Shown piece after piece: positions 46,876 to 58,947 of a stretch of 64,000 nt of DNA (the stretch's first letter is position 1; each line of letters opens with the position of its first letter). Below the pieces are notes generated by a model that did no database searches, had not been told where the DNA came from, and saw only the letters and a program-made list of their open reading frames with translations. Position numbers and translations under genes: made by a program. This stretch comes from Unio delphinus (taxonomy: Eukaryota > Mollusca > Bivalvia > Unionida > Unionidae), in assembly GCA_029339505.1 (NCBI GenBank), contig JAQISU010000170.1, forward strand, positions 1,149,501 to 1,213,500. The letters are read 5' to 3'.

Positions 46876-47131
46876 GTAGACTGTCTACATACCGTTCGTG
46901 CGAAACGGCAAAGTGGTGATACTTTGCTCAAATGTTGCATTTAAATCGACCTTTTGTGTTGTGCACTTGCATAGTGGTTTCACGGAACGTTTTAATGAGA
47001 GTGCTAAGCCATTTAGTCAAGACGATGCATGGTTTAGTTACAGTACATGGTTTTGACGTTTTATCAATGAAGCACGATGAAATCTAAATCTCTCACAACA
47101 CGAGATTTCATCGTACGTAAAAGGTCAGATT

Positions 47132-47287
47132 CAGTGCCGGTGCAAGGCATTTTGGTGCCCTAGGCGAGATCAGATACCTGGCGCCCCCTTCTACTCACGC
47201 CCTCCCCCTCCCGCCCATTATGAAATTAACCCTTAGCCCAGCGCCCTAGGCGATTGCCTAGTTCGCCTAGCGGATGCGCCGGCCCTG
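47132..47287. mobile_element. 156-bp hAT-type MITE with 8-bp target duplication
   Basis: Terminal inverted repeats CAGTGCCGGTGCA and CAGGGCCGGCGCA (11 of 13 match). The flanks are GTCAGATT (47124-47131) and GTCAGATC (47288-47295), an 8-bp target-site duplication with one mismatch, as expected for hAT. The body is GC-rich and contains two CGCCTAGGGC-type segments in opposite orientation. No coding capacity. A transposase from elsewhere would have moved it. Confidence 0.88.
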
Positions 47288-47295
47288 GTCAGATC

Positions 47296-48676
47296 CATGT
47301 GGTTACATGTACTACATACATTGAATAAAGATGTATCTTGGATTAGTATGTCTTTGAGCTTTATTTATAAATGTTTGCTTGACACAGATAGAGACGTGCC
47401 TTGCCCAAAAGTAAGCATATCACATTTAAACAGACATGTTATAAGACGTGAACGTATTTACTCCTCAGGAATCATAAGACAAACAAGTCGTAAAACATAC
47501 CTATTTGTAATCAATAATATAAATAGCACAGTTAAACAGATATTCATTTTGTAAGACATAATTGTCTTTATTCCATAGTAACAAAAATATATTTGCACGT
47601 AAAGTACCACTCCATGTTTTTCCATGTCGAACAATAAATGAACTTCTATTCGAATACTATATGGCTTGAATTAATTCATGCCTAGTGAAATCCAGAGCCT
47701 TCTGTGTTACAGTGGATATTTTAATGTTTCTGAACATTAGAACGCTGTACGGCAATATCATTTAGAAAAGGAGAAATCAGTCAATGCACCCCCTCAAAAT
47801 ATTATCCATGCACCTCTGTACACTTTCTCAGTCTACGTATCAAATTATGGAAAGCCAGTTTGTGTTCACGTTGTTGTTGTTCATACAATGGAAAACTGAA
47901 CTTTCAAGATCATGGCAGCTTACACATCGTCTGCCTCTCGGCAGTTTGTTGCTGGAACAAACATTAGTTGAAACTCACTATGAGTTAAATCTGGGCTGTA
48001 CAAAAGATATGGTTAGGATTGGAAGCTGTGGACATTTCAAGATGTAGACCAAGCAGTAGATGGATACCTTTGAAACCAGTGCTGTAGTGTTCCTCAACAG
48101 TTTGTAACACTTTAGAGACGGAAAACTGTTAAATAAAACAACCAGTTTCAGACTCTGGCATCCATACCTCCGTTTCCGTCAAATAAAACAAATATTGTGT
48201 TTTGAAAGGTTCTAGACGGTCCAGCTACGTCAAGCGATTTGGGGTCTCCGCTGGTTTCTCCAAGCAAAAAAAAGTTATTTCCTCTTTCTGAATTGGGTTT
48301 ATGAAACAAAAGATTCACTCATTAAATCTGTGTCGATTAGATATTTTGCGATTTCAACCCAGGTATTTATTTAGTCAACCATCAACAAATACAAGACCAA
48401 TTTTGAACAAACGTTTTTGACTTTCAAACGATTTTCCCATAGACTTACAATATAAATACAGATTCATTCCGTTGATAATATAAGTATTTTCCATTGTGTA
48501 TCACACATCTTTAAAATCTGTACCTGTCCCCCACCCCACCCCGCCTCAGCCACTTCCCGCTCACCAATATACTACGCTGCTCCTAAAATGGGGTCGCCTT
48601 CCATGGTTTCCAGATGTACTATAGAACGACAACGTAACTTCAGCTCCTAAAAGTTATCCACCGGCCTTGATACCAG
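47296..48676. other. Noncoding stretch
   Basis: Two 85-87 codon plus-strand frames (47297-47554, 47784-48047) lack domains and splice context. Nothing else recognised. Confidence 0.4.
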
Positions 48677-49190
48677 CACAGGTGCTCGACGCGAGCTTGA
48701 TGTGAAGAAAAAAAATAATCTAAAGAAAAAAAACATACAGAGTGAGAAAAATACCTTAGAGTACCCCCATGACCCATTCAGACATATGACCTCTCTATAG
48801 TACTATTTTTATATAGTAATATAGAGGGGGTCATATGTCTGAATGAGTCATGGGGGTACTCTGAGGTATTTTTCTCACTCTGTATGTTTTTATATAGTAA
48901 TATAGAGGTGGGTCATATGTCTGAATGGGTCATGGGGGTACTCTAAGGTATTTTTCTCACTCTGTATGTTTTTTATATAGTAATATAGAGGTGGGTCATA
49001 TGTCTGAATGGGTCATGGGGGTACTCTAAGGTATTTTTCTCACTCTGTATGTTTTTATATAGTAATATAGAGGTGGGTCATATGTCTGAATGGGTCATGG
49101 GGGTACTCTAAGGTATTTTTCTCACTCTGTATGTTTTTTTCTTTAGATTATTTTTTTTTCTTCACATCAAGCTCGCGTCAAGCACCTGTG
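48677..49190. mobile_element. 514-bp foldback element with internal tandem units
   Basis: Outer inverted repeats begin CACAGGTGCTCGACGCGAGC and, in complement, CACAGGTGCTTGACGCGAGC. The arms match for about 120 bases. Inside, a unit of 82-83 bp (containing GGTCATATGTCTGAATGGGT) is present four times in plus orientation (marks at 48831, 48913, 48996, 49078) and once inverted in the left arm. No coding capacity and no clear target duplication were seen. Confidence 0.92.
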
Positions 49191-50950
49191 GTTATATACA
49201 ATATTCAGTACTTGTCAAATATTTTCTTTGAACATTATTAAATGTTACGTAAAACATTTTGCGACACTCGGATTAAAATAAGCTGACTCTTTTTGTATCT
49301 CTCTCTTTCCGTCTGCTGATGACGTTAACATTGTATTTTAACCGTATAATTTATTACTGATACAATTATTGAAATTATAATCGTTTCAGAATACACAATT
49401 GTTGTAATTTAACTCGGGGATCATGACATTGCTTGGTGTGAAGTGCCAAATTTTCGGTCGAATCTTTTAAATAACTATTAATTTTAGCCAGGTAGCCATT
49501 TGTTAGATTTACGACACATCGTAAAGGAGGGAAAGGGGGCACCTGGAAACGCTAGACGACTACTGTACTAATTAACAAGTTGTTTATACAAGGGTCAGTA
49601 CTGACCGCCGTGACCTGGTGAAAGTTTCATTTTATCACGAAAGTGTCATGTTTGATAAGGAACAGGGAATTGTTACTTAAAACCAAGCGACTTTTAAAGG
49701 AAAGCGCGAGAAAATATATTTGTTCTGATTGGTCACTATTGAATAAGGGGTGTGTTTTACACGAGAAACCTTTAAAATTTTAATATCCTACTAGCTGAAA
49801 TTTACTTCAGTCTTCTGAATTCGCTATTGTGAGAATAAACAGTGTAGATTTATTTTGGAAGAAAGGCTCCGGATTTGAGTGAAATCCATCGAGGAAGCGA
49901 AATCGAAAAAGCGCCCAAAACCAACGGTTGAGAGACGCACCAAAACACGAGGTATTTGTCTCAAATCCACGTTTATTGTGATGTAATTGATATAATGTTT
50001 CTTCGTTACAGATCTGCATTATTTGTTGATACATTTGTATGATTAGTTTCATTTTTTACATTAATTTAGTAATGTGCTTTTGAATTATGAATTAGAATTC
50101 TTACCTTAATTCGTAGTTAAGAATGACGTAGTGTTAATTGATGTCGTAAAAACACTATGTGGAGTTATGATAGGAAAGTGTTACGTTAATTCTTGAATAT
50201 ATCATATTGTTTGAATATTTATTGTGTTCTTAGATTTAATGTCTTACTTTAATTAATGAATTACGAGAATACATGTGAATTAACCGAATTTGTATGTCGT
50301 AGATAATTTAGCGACAGTGCATAATGTATTAGGTCAAGGCAGACCGAATTAACAGATGGTTTAACGGTATTGATTTGAAGACATGTGTAGTTAATTACTA
50401 GCCGTAAAATTTTTATCACTGATAGTAATATCTGATTGTTCGAACCAGAAACACGGACAGTCTCAGCTATTACCGTGTAACAATAGACTTCGGTTGTTTT
50501 ACTTTTCTTTTGAAAGGAAGGAGGAAAATAGTTTTATTTGGAGAGACTTGCAGGACGGAAATAGAGGAAGTACAAGACGGGAAAAGAATATTGTGAAGCA
50601 GAAGTTGCGAGGGGCCGTACATCGATACAGAGGACAAGTCTGAGTTCGAGCGAAACATCCACGAGGGAAAAGTGTCTCGAGAGACAGGAACCTCTGGGTC
50701 AACATTTGAGTGAGCAGAGAACGCAGTTCGACAATAAAAGGTCATGGAAATCGAACAACGCGGATGAATTTGATTGAACTCTCGATTCACTGATGAAGTT
50801 AACTATCAGTAGTAGAACGGCTAAATGTGTTTAATTCTATATTCAATCTATTTGTAATTCGGTGAAAGTTAATTCTAAAACCACGTGTATTCCGAATTAA
50901 AGGAAATTGCACTGTGTATGTATTTGATTAAATTGTTTATTTATCTTTAT
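49191..50950. other. Noncoding stretch, possible LTR-like part
   Basis: No recognisable gene. 49600-50950 has mixed composition, with an AATAAA near 49834. It ends before TGGGGGCTCGT at 50950-50960, which equals the first 11 bases of a tRNA-Pro primer binding site. A minus-strand 106-codon frame at 50470-50790 has no domain. Confidence 0.35.
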
Positions 50951-51179
50951 GGGGGCTCGTAGTGTTTTGTTCAATTTATTAGCTCAGTTTACTACCATAC
51001 ATTCTATACTCTAACCGGGCAATTATACCGTGGGGGGTCATCTCCTAGATAGCGAGTATCAGAGGGGAGTGGGTTAGAGTGTTGTTTTAATATGTTGTGC
51101 AATACCTTTTGACAATTGGGCTTGTACAATATTATACGAATAACGCTCATGACCCGCGAGACTCTGACACTTGGTAATA

Positions 51180-51372
51180 TCAATAAACACAAAGAAAATG
51201 GCCTAGACCAAATTCCTATTAAACTACTGAAAGGATGTGCCAGAATAAAATCCTATTGAGCTTCACAAAACTCTTTTCTATTTTTCTACACTCGTATATG
51301 GTTCCCGACGATAAGGAAACATGTTACACTAATCCTGATGAAGAGAAGATATTTAACGCCAGCACACTTTAT
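51180..51372 (+). mobile_element. Short LINE reverse-transcriptase fragment
   Basis: The plus strand reads ENGLDQIPIKLLKGCARI and then, in shifted frames, a PD-x-x-K and VTLI-like segment. This corresponds to the region before motif A in L2/Jockey-type reverse transcriptases (G-x-D-x-IP-x-x-LLK). About 190 bases, with stops. Confidence 0.5.
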
Positions 51373-51398
51373 ATCCACCGGGCTTTGTTACATTAATA

Positions 51399-51760
51399 TT
51401 CAAGAAGGGAAAATAGTCTTTCCTAGCAAAATATGGGCCCTTCTGCCCTAGTTATGTTTAAGAATGAAAATAGTCTATGCTAGCAAAATATGGGCCCATC
51501 TTTCCTTGTTATGTTTAAGAAGGGAAAATAGTCTATGCTAGCAAAATATGGGTCTATCTGCCCTAGTTATATTTAAGAAGGGAACATAGTCTATGCTAGT
51601 AAAATATGGATCAATCTGCCTTTGTTATGTTTTAGAATGGAAAAAAGTCTATGCTAGCAAAATATGGGCCCACCTGCCCAAGTTATATTTAAGAAGGGGA
51701 AATAGTCTATGCTAGTTAACTATGGGCCCATCTGCCCTAGTTATGTTTAAGAAGGAAATC
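51399..51760. repeat. 58-bp minisatellite
   Basis: About six units with core AATAGTCTATGCTAGCAAAA followed by TATGGGCCCATCTGCC. Period about 58 with one-base slips. Confidence 0.93.
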
Positions 51761-52104
51761 TAAAGACGTATGTCCCTGAAAAATGTTTACAACTATAAAG
51801 TCGGTAAAATATGGGAAAAGTGTTGTTCTGGATGAAATATTGAATGAGTATTTAGTGTACGGCTCCATACAAGCGGTAAATCTTCTGGCATGTGTTCGAT
51901 ATTTTTAATTTGTTTTTAACATTTTTTTTCTTGCGTTTTCAATGTATTTTCTTTCTTCAAGACACATACATGTGCGGGTTATTTCATTTTTAATTTTTTG
52001 GTAGTGGGATATTTGTTTGTTTGTTTTTCTGGAAATTGTATGTTTTAGGTAGTATGTAATATTTACACGTTATAACGAAAACACTCGTTATACATTCTCA
52101 CTAC
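51761..52104. other. Noncoding stretch
   Basis: T-rich, nothing recognised. Confidence 0.5.
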
Positions 52105-52109
52105 GTGTG

Positions 52110-52199
<90 letters not shown>

Positions 52200-52231
52200 A
52201 CACACAGACAGACAGACAGACAGACAGACAG
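52105..52231. repeat. (TG)n-(AG)n-(AC)n-(AGAC)n compound microsatellite
   Basis: Four successive simple-repeat blocks, directly adjoining the tail of SINE A copy 5. Confidence 0.96.
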
Positions 52232-52234
52232 AGT

Positions 52235-52508
52235 TGGTTTCTTAACGTAGCGTTTTTAAAATAATAAATCATATCGCTAAGATTTATGCAGTGTGGCATT
52301 CATGTAGCATGATGTCCTATCCAGTCACATTATCCTCACACCAGGCTGACCAGTCCTAACACCGACTTCTTAATGCTGATCGCCTAACGAGGCAATTGTT
52401 AGTACAATATGTCAATGTCTTGTTGTATGACTCGACCTGGGTTCAAACCTTCGATCTATCTCATCCTAGGTGGACGCTTTAACCACTAGACCACCGAAGG
52501 TCTTCTCA
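52235..52508 (-). mobile_element. tRNA-derived SINE, family A, copy 5
   Basis: Minus strand. The head near 52505 has the A-box-like GTGGTCTAGTGGTTAAAGCG and a B-box-like GGTTTGAACCCAGG. The body contains CATGTAGCATGATGTCCTAT and ACATTATCCTCACACCAGGC (plus-strand sense). Confidence 0.82.
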
Positions 52509-53321
52509 ATAAACATGAGACCCACTTAGTGCCCTCCCTTCATACGATTTTAAACAGGAAAGGGACACGATGTTAGAAAATATAGCTATAAAGTATTATA
52601 TCGGCCTGCCGATATAAGAAAATGATTTGGGTGTCTCGCTATTGACGTCATAGTGCTTTTAACACCCTCAGGGCAATAACATTTACATATGCACCATATC
52701 AAAATATGTTTTGTTTAACTTTTGGCCCCTATTCCAAAGAGGACTAATTTCAAATACCTCTTTTACATCTATTGACTTCACTCCAGATTGATACTATAAT
52801 TTAAAGTATGGCCTTTTGTCTCCCTAAATAAAATGCGTACACCTGCCACTTCATAGGTATCATTTTAAGCAAGGTAACATCCCACATAGGTATATTCGAA
52901 TCATACATTACATACACTTACCTCCCTATCAATTTAATTTATTTATGTAACAACTCTAACCACACCATAGTTGAGTTAATGTAAAGCACCTACAACTCCG
53001 CCCCACTCCATTCAACTGGTTTATGTGAACTTTTGAACAGTCATTTTGCAAATTGGTCGTATGGATCAAACACCGACAGACGTACAAAGGCTAAATACAA
53101 GTGCCTGACATTCGACACTACGCGTCCAGCGATTTACAACAATTCTGTCAAAGAAGTGGAACCAATATTATTTTCAGGCAGGCACAGTCACATTCTTTCA
53201 ATATGGTGACAATTGGAGCTCTAACCTTGCCCAGGCATTTACATATACTGAATAAATGATTACGGTAGGTATCGTATGACAAGAATGCATGTCCTAACAC
53301 GTAAACATAGCACAATATCAC
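52509..53321. other. Noncoding stretch
   Basis: No gene. 52835-53000 resembles the decayed tandem repeat of 45061-45800. Near 53289-53322 the motif CCTAACACGTAAACATAGCA precedes the tetranucleotide array and recurs inside it. Confidence 0.45.
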
Positions 53322-54150
53322 TATGTATGTATGTATGTATGTATGTATGTATGTATGTATGTATGTATGTATGTATGTATGTATGTATGTATGTATGTAT
53401 GTCTGGATGGATGGATGGTATGTGTGTGTGCGTGCGTGCGTGCGTGCGTGCGCGCGCGCATGGATGGATGTATGTATGTATGTATGTATGTATGTATGTA
53501 TGTATGTATGTATGTATGTCTGGATGGATGGATGGATGGTATGTATGTATGCATGCATGCATGCATGCATGCATGCATGCAGGTAGGTAGGTAGGTAGGT
53601 AGGTATGTCTGGATGGATGGATGGTATGTATGTATGTATGTATGTATGTATGTATGTATGTATGTATGTATGTATGTATGGATGGATGGATGGATGGTAT
53701 GTATGTATGTATGTATGTATGTATGTATGTATGTATGTATGTATGTATGTATGTATGTATGTATGTATGCATGTCCTAACACATACAAATAGCAAAATAC
53801 TACTATGTATGTATGTCCTAACACATAAAGATAACAAAATACTACTATGTATGTATGTCTGTATGTCTGTATGTATGTATGTATGTATGCATGTACTAAC
53901 ACATACAAATAGCAAAATACTACTAAGTATGTATGTCCTAACACATAAAGATAACAAAATACTACTATGCATGTATGTATGTATGTATGTATGTATGTAT
54001 GTATGTATGTATGTATGTATGTATGTATGTATGTATGTATGTATGTATATATGTATGCATGCATGCATGCATGCATGCATGTCTGGCTGTCTGGCTGTAT
54101 GTATGTATGTATGTATGTATGTATGTATGTATGTATGTATGTATGTATGT
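53322..54150. repeat. (ATGT)n/(GGAT)n/(GCAT)n composite array
   Basis: Mostly ATGT units with GGAT, GCAT, GTAG and GTGC blocks. A roughly 35-bp unit (CCTAACACATAAAGATAACA plus an AAATACTACTATG-type segment) appears at 53771, 53815, 53889 and 53936. The 451-, 312- and 196-codon frames across it are artefacts. Confidence 0.96.
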
Positions 54151-54169
54151 ATAAATGTTGTCCGCGCCT

Positions 54170-56925
54170 GCCGTTGTCCACCAGGATGGAGGTGATCAAG
54201 TGTGCTACTTTGCATAAAATCAAAGCGAGAGACAGCATTGCCATCGCCCCCTTGAACATTAGACCTCTGACGCAAATTGGAAGACTCTAAGAGGTGACAC
54301 ATGAGATGGAGCACAACACATGGCACATCCTGGGACTCTGTGAAGTAAGATGGAAATCCATAGGAGAACACCAAACTGAAAATGGGCATATATTCTATAT
54401 ATATATATAGTGGAGAGTCCATAAATGGAGTATGCTTCATTGTAAACAAAGCAAAGGGATCTGTGCTTGAATGTCGCCCCATATCTAGAAGAATCATATC
54501 CATCCGTATAAAATCATCTCCACTTTACATCATAATTATCAAAGTATATGATCCAATTACTGACCATGATGATGAAGAAATAGAGGGGTTTTACAACAAA
54601 CTCCAGTGTATAATAAACATGGTAAGTAAAAATGATATCCTCATCATCCAAGGAGACTGGAATGCCAACGTTTGCAAAGATGCTCTAAAAGACTGGGATG
54701 ATCATTGTGGACCGTCTTAGAATGAGCTTACCAATGAAAGAGGGAGACGGCTGCTCGAGTTCGCATGCTACGACAACTTGGTACTAGCCAACACCCTGGG
54801 CCAACATACAGTTTCAGGATGTTGGACATGGCACGCACCAAATTAACCCATCATAACCAGATCGACTACTTACTGGTTCAAAACAGTTACCGATCTGGCA
54901 TCAATAGAACAAAAAGAAGAACGTTACCAGGTGCTGATGTTGGCAGTGATCACGACCTCGTGATTATTAACGTCCGAATAAGACTGAAGAACATTAATAA
55001 GCCAAAGAAAATCAGGCTCAAATTCAACCTTGAACAACTAAAGGACCCTAACATCTTCAAGTCATTCCAAGCCACAATTAGAGGAAAATTTGATACACTC
55101 CTTGTGATGGATGTTGATGTTAAAGTAATAACAGACATTTTCATCACACTCATGACAACAGCTGCCAAGGATATCATTGGCATCCATCGCACAAAGAAAA
55201 ACCCCTGTGTTACAGAAGAGATTCTGAATATGTATGATGTCCGAAGAGACCTCAAAAACACAAGACACACAACAGTGGAAATGGATTACGAAAAAATAAA
55301 CACGAATATCAGACAAAAAACGTGAAGAAAGCAAATTAAGTTTGAATTGGACCAAAGTGCACAGAAATAGAGAGCATTCTGATAAAAGAATAACAGCAAA
55401 AAGGCATTCCAAATTGTGAATGACTTCACCAGACAGAAGCAATCAAAGAGTCAGTACCATTCAAGACGAAAATGGAAAAAGTCTCACAGAAGCAAGTGAC
55501 ATTGCAGAAAGATGGACTGACTATTGTAAAGAATTCTACAGCCATCCGTCCACAGGAGACATAGAGGTGCTTGAAGTTCAAAACTCCACAAATGATGACG
55601 ATTTCCCCATTCTCAAAGAAGAGCTGGAGTCAGCATTATGAGATCTGAAAAATGGGAAGAAAGCTGGATTACACAACATCCTAGGTGGATTTATCAATAA
55701 TGGGGGTGGGTGGGTGATTAGTGATAGACCTACTAACAAACATCTGCAACAAGATATGGCAGCCAGGTGAATGACCAACAATGTGTACCCAGTCACTGAT
55801 TATAACACTCCACATAAAGGAAATCTACAGCTGTGACAATATTACAGAACTATCAGTTTGATTTGCCATGCTATTACGGTAATGCTAACACTTTTCTTGA
55901 ACAGATTGAAACTACAAGCAGAAGGATTAATTGCTGAACAAAATGCAGGATTCTGGAGTGGAAGAAGCACAACAGATTCAATATCAAATATCAGGGTTCT
56001 ATGTGCAAAGCACTCGCAACATCAACAAGACATCTATCAAGTGTTCATATATTTCAAAAAAGCTTTTTACAGAGTGTGGTATGAGGCATTGTGGGCCACA
56101 ATGTAGAAATACATCATAGGTCAAACGCTGACCAATACCATCAAGCAGCTGTACGCCAAGGCTGTAAGTGGAGTAATTGCTCAAGTTTATGTAGGGGACT
56201 GGTTGGAGGACGCCAAGGCTGTCTCCTGTCACCCAGGCTTTTCAACATCTACTTTAAGTGCATCAAGAGTGAAGCCCTGCAAAACCACTATGAACAGTCA
56301 GCACTGGAGGTCCTAAGATCACCAACTTCCGCTTTGCAGACAACATTGATGGGCTGGCAGTCAGTGAAGACGAGCTTGTCACCTTAGTGAAGAACCTGGA
56401 TGAAATATCTTCAAGATTTGACATGGAGATAAGCGCTGAAAATACAAAGCTGATGACAAATAGTGGCAAACAAATCTCATCTAAGGTTACAGTTAGATAA
56501 CATGAAGTGGAAACAGTGAGCCAGTTCAAATCTCTTGGTTCCATAATCACAGAAGAGAGATCAAGAGCAGAAATTTAGTCACAAGCAGCACAAACAATGG
56601 CAGCTATGTTAAAGCTAAGATCCATCTGGAGAGACAAGAATATCTGTCTGAAAACTAAAATCAGACTATTGCGAGCACTAATCATCTCAATCTTTGAGGC
56701 CTGTACACTGGCAGCAGAATGACATCTAAGAATCCAGGCACTTGAATTGAGATGCTGCAGAACCATCCTTGGAATCTCTTACATGGAGCACATCACAAAT
56801 GAAGAAGTGCGCAACACCATCAGGCGCAAAGTAGACCAATATAAAGACCTCCTCACCATTGTCAGAACGAGAAATTGAAATGGTATGGCCATGCAACCAG
56901 AGCCAACAGTTTATCCACAACAAGT
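54170..56925 (+). mobile_element. RTE-like LINE, copy 1 (endonuclease and RT, no 3' end)
   Basis: Endonuclease landmarks: APLNIRPL near 54250, HILGLCEVRWKSIGEHQ near 54320-54370, and DILIIQGDWNANVCKD near 54640 (GDWNA box). RT landmarks near 55840-56480: LFLNRLKLQAEGLIAEQ, AGFWSGRSTTDSI, and FKKAFYRVWYEALW in place of the usual F-D-x-x-KAFDRV. Near 56330 the FADD box reads FADN, so the polymerase is inactive. Then KIRLLRALIISIFEACT-like and LRCCRTILGISYMEHITNEE. The frames are split by many stops. It ends abruptly near 56925. Confidence 0.88.
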
Positions 56926-57130
56926 ATCATTAGACCGAAATACATTATATAAATGTTATATTAACTCGTATACAACAATTCTTTCTTTTATACCCAGAAA
57001 GGGTAATTATGTTTTGGCTTATGCTCATATATTTCAACTATTGTCTGAGCATCCTCATCTTAAAGAAATGAGTAATAATCACCATGTACTGGCACCAGCT
57101 GTTCTTCTTCAGGATCATTGTAAACGTTTT
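56926..57130. other. Unidentified 205-bp insert between two RTE copies
   Basis: Not homologous to either RTE copy. The plus strand is open here within 56885-57217 and reads ILSFIPRKGNYVLAYAHIFQ. I recognise no family. It is either pre-existing sequence between two insertions or a third element. Confidence 0.4.
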
Positions 57131-58707
57131 CAAAGGAGGCAGAGGTGTTTTAAGTTCCAAACTCCACAAATGATGACAATTTCTCCATTCTCAAAGAAAA
57201 GGTGGAGTCAGCAATAAGAGCACTGAAGAATGGGAAGGCAGTTGGAGTAGACAACACCCCAGCTGAACTTATCAAGAATGGTGAGGAATCAGTGATAGAG
57301 TTACTAACAAATATCTGCAACAAGATTTGGCAGACAGGCGAATGGCCAACACGTGGACCCAGTCACTAATTATAACACTCCCCAAAAAAGGCAATTTCCA
57401 GCTGTGCAAAGTTACTGAACAATCAGTTTGACCAGCCATGCTAGTAAGGTGATGCTGAAGATCCTCTTGAACAGACTGAGCCCACAAGCAGAACATATAA
57501 TCTCCGAAGAATAGACAGGATTCCGGAGTGGAAGAAGCATAATAGAACAAATATTCAATATTAGGGTTCAGTGTAAAAAGTACTCGCAGCATCAACAAGA
57601 CATCTATTATGTGTTCATATATTTCAAAAAGGCTTTTGACAGAGTGTGGCATGAGGCATTGTGGGCCACAATGAAGAAATACAACATGGGTCAAATGTTG
57701 ACCAATACCATCAAGCAACTGTAGGTCATGGCTACCGGTGCAGTAGTTGCTCAAGGTTATGTGGGGCACTGGTTCAAGACAACAGTTGGAGTACGTCAAT
57801 GCTGTCTCCTGGCATCCACGCTTTTAAACATCTACTTAGAGCGCATCATGAGCGAAGCCTTGGAAAACCACTGTGGGACAGTCAGCATTAGAGGTCGTAG
57901 CATCACCAACCTACGGTTTGCAGACGACAATAATGGCCTGGCAGGCAGTAAAGACGAGCTTGTCGCCTTAGTGAAGAACCTGGATGAAACATCTTCCAGA
58001 TGTGACATGGAGATAAGCGCAGAGAAGACAAAGCTGATGACAAATAGTGGCAAACAAATCTCAACCAAGATTAGAGTCAGAAGACAGGAACTGGAAACAA
58101 TGGGCCAATTCCAATATCTTGGTTCTATAGTCACGGAAGAGCGATCAAGAGCAGAAGTGTTGTCACAAACAGCAAAAAAAAAACGGCAGCTATGTCAAAG
58201 CTAAGACCCATCTGGAGCGAATATCTGTCTGAAAACTAAAATCAGACTATGAAGAGCACTAGTCATTTCAGTCGTTCTGTATTCATGTGAGGCCTTGACC
58301 CTGCTAGCAGAATTACAACTAAGAATCTAGGCACTTGAAATGACATGCTACATAACCATCCTTGACATCTCTTACATAGACCACATCACAAATGATGAAG
58401 TGGCTAACACCATCAGGCACACTGTAGGGCATCATGAAGACCTCCTCACCACTGTCAAATGAGAAAGCTGAAATGGTATGGTCATGTCACTAGAGCCAAC
58501 AATCCATCCACAACAGTACTGCACTGCTGAGTTCAGGATGGCAGTAGGAGAGGCAGACAGAGAAAAAGGTGGACTGACAACATTACCGAATGGACCAAGA
58601 AAAGTTTTGCGGAGACACAGGCGTTGACACATGATCAAGATAAGCGAAGGAAACTGGCCAGATGTTCAGCAGCACAGTGCCTCAAGGACCACACTAGTTC
58701 AAGAGAC

Positions 58708-58743
<36 letters not shown>
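57131..58743 (+). mobile_element. RTE-like LINE, copy 2 (5'-truncated, with 3' end)
   Basis: Homologous to 55560-56925 of copy 1, then continues to a true 3' end. Here the catalytic box is intact as FADD (57917-57928) within LRFADDNNGLAGSKDELVAL. The C-terminus reads RRGRQREKRWTDNITEWTKK and SFAETQALTHDQDKRRKLAR. It ends at AGAGAC followed by a GAT repeat tail (58707-58743), as RTE-type LINEs commonly do. Stops and a poly-A frameshift near 58175 show that it is dead. Confidence 0.9.
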
Positions 58744-58744
<1 letters not shown>

Positions 58745-58798
58745 AAACATAAATCATATCATATGCCTTCCCAGTGAAAATATGTTTGCAAGATTTGA

Positions 58799-58947
58799 TT
58801 ATTTGTCCAGCATCATGTTATCAAAAACACCAAAATTATTAATAAATCCATCAAGTTCATCAACACTCGGCGCTTCATCAATATCAGTGATGAAATTGAT
58901 AATTAAATACCGTTGCTCAAGCATGTCGCGTTCATGATATAGCATAT
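58799..58947 (-). pseudogene. Unrecognised virus-like coding fragment
   Basis: A 49-codon open piece on the minus strand starts MLYHERDMLEQRYLIINF, continues with an acidic segment and ends in TAA. A coding-looking continuation follows in a shifted frame. It sits at the lower end of the decayed virus-like cluster and shares its composition and strand. The family is not recognised. Confidence 0.4.

Noticed and set aside
50470..50790. 106-codon minus-strand frame
   Set aside because: No domain, splice context or family resemblance; overlaps a second equally meaningless frame.
53148..54503. A 451-codon minus-strand frame and related 312- and 196-codon frames
   Set aside because: They are translations of ATGT/GGAT tetranucleotide repeats (IHTY, MYVC); open frames follow from the repeat unit, not from a gene.
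54950..55442. Minus-strand frames of 106 and 126 codons
   Set aside because: Antisense shadows of the RTE-like LINE.
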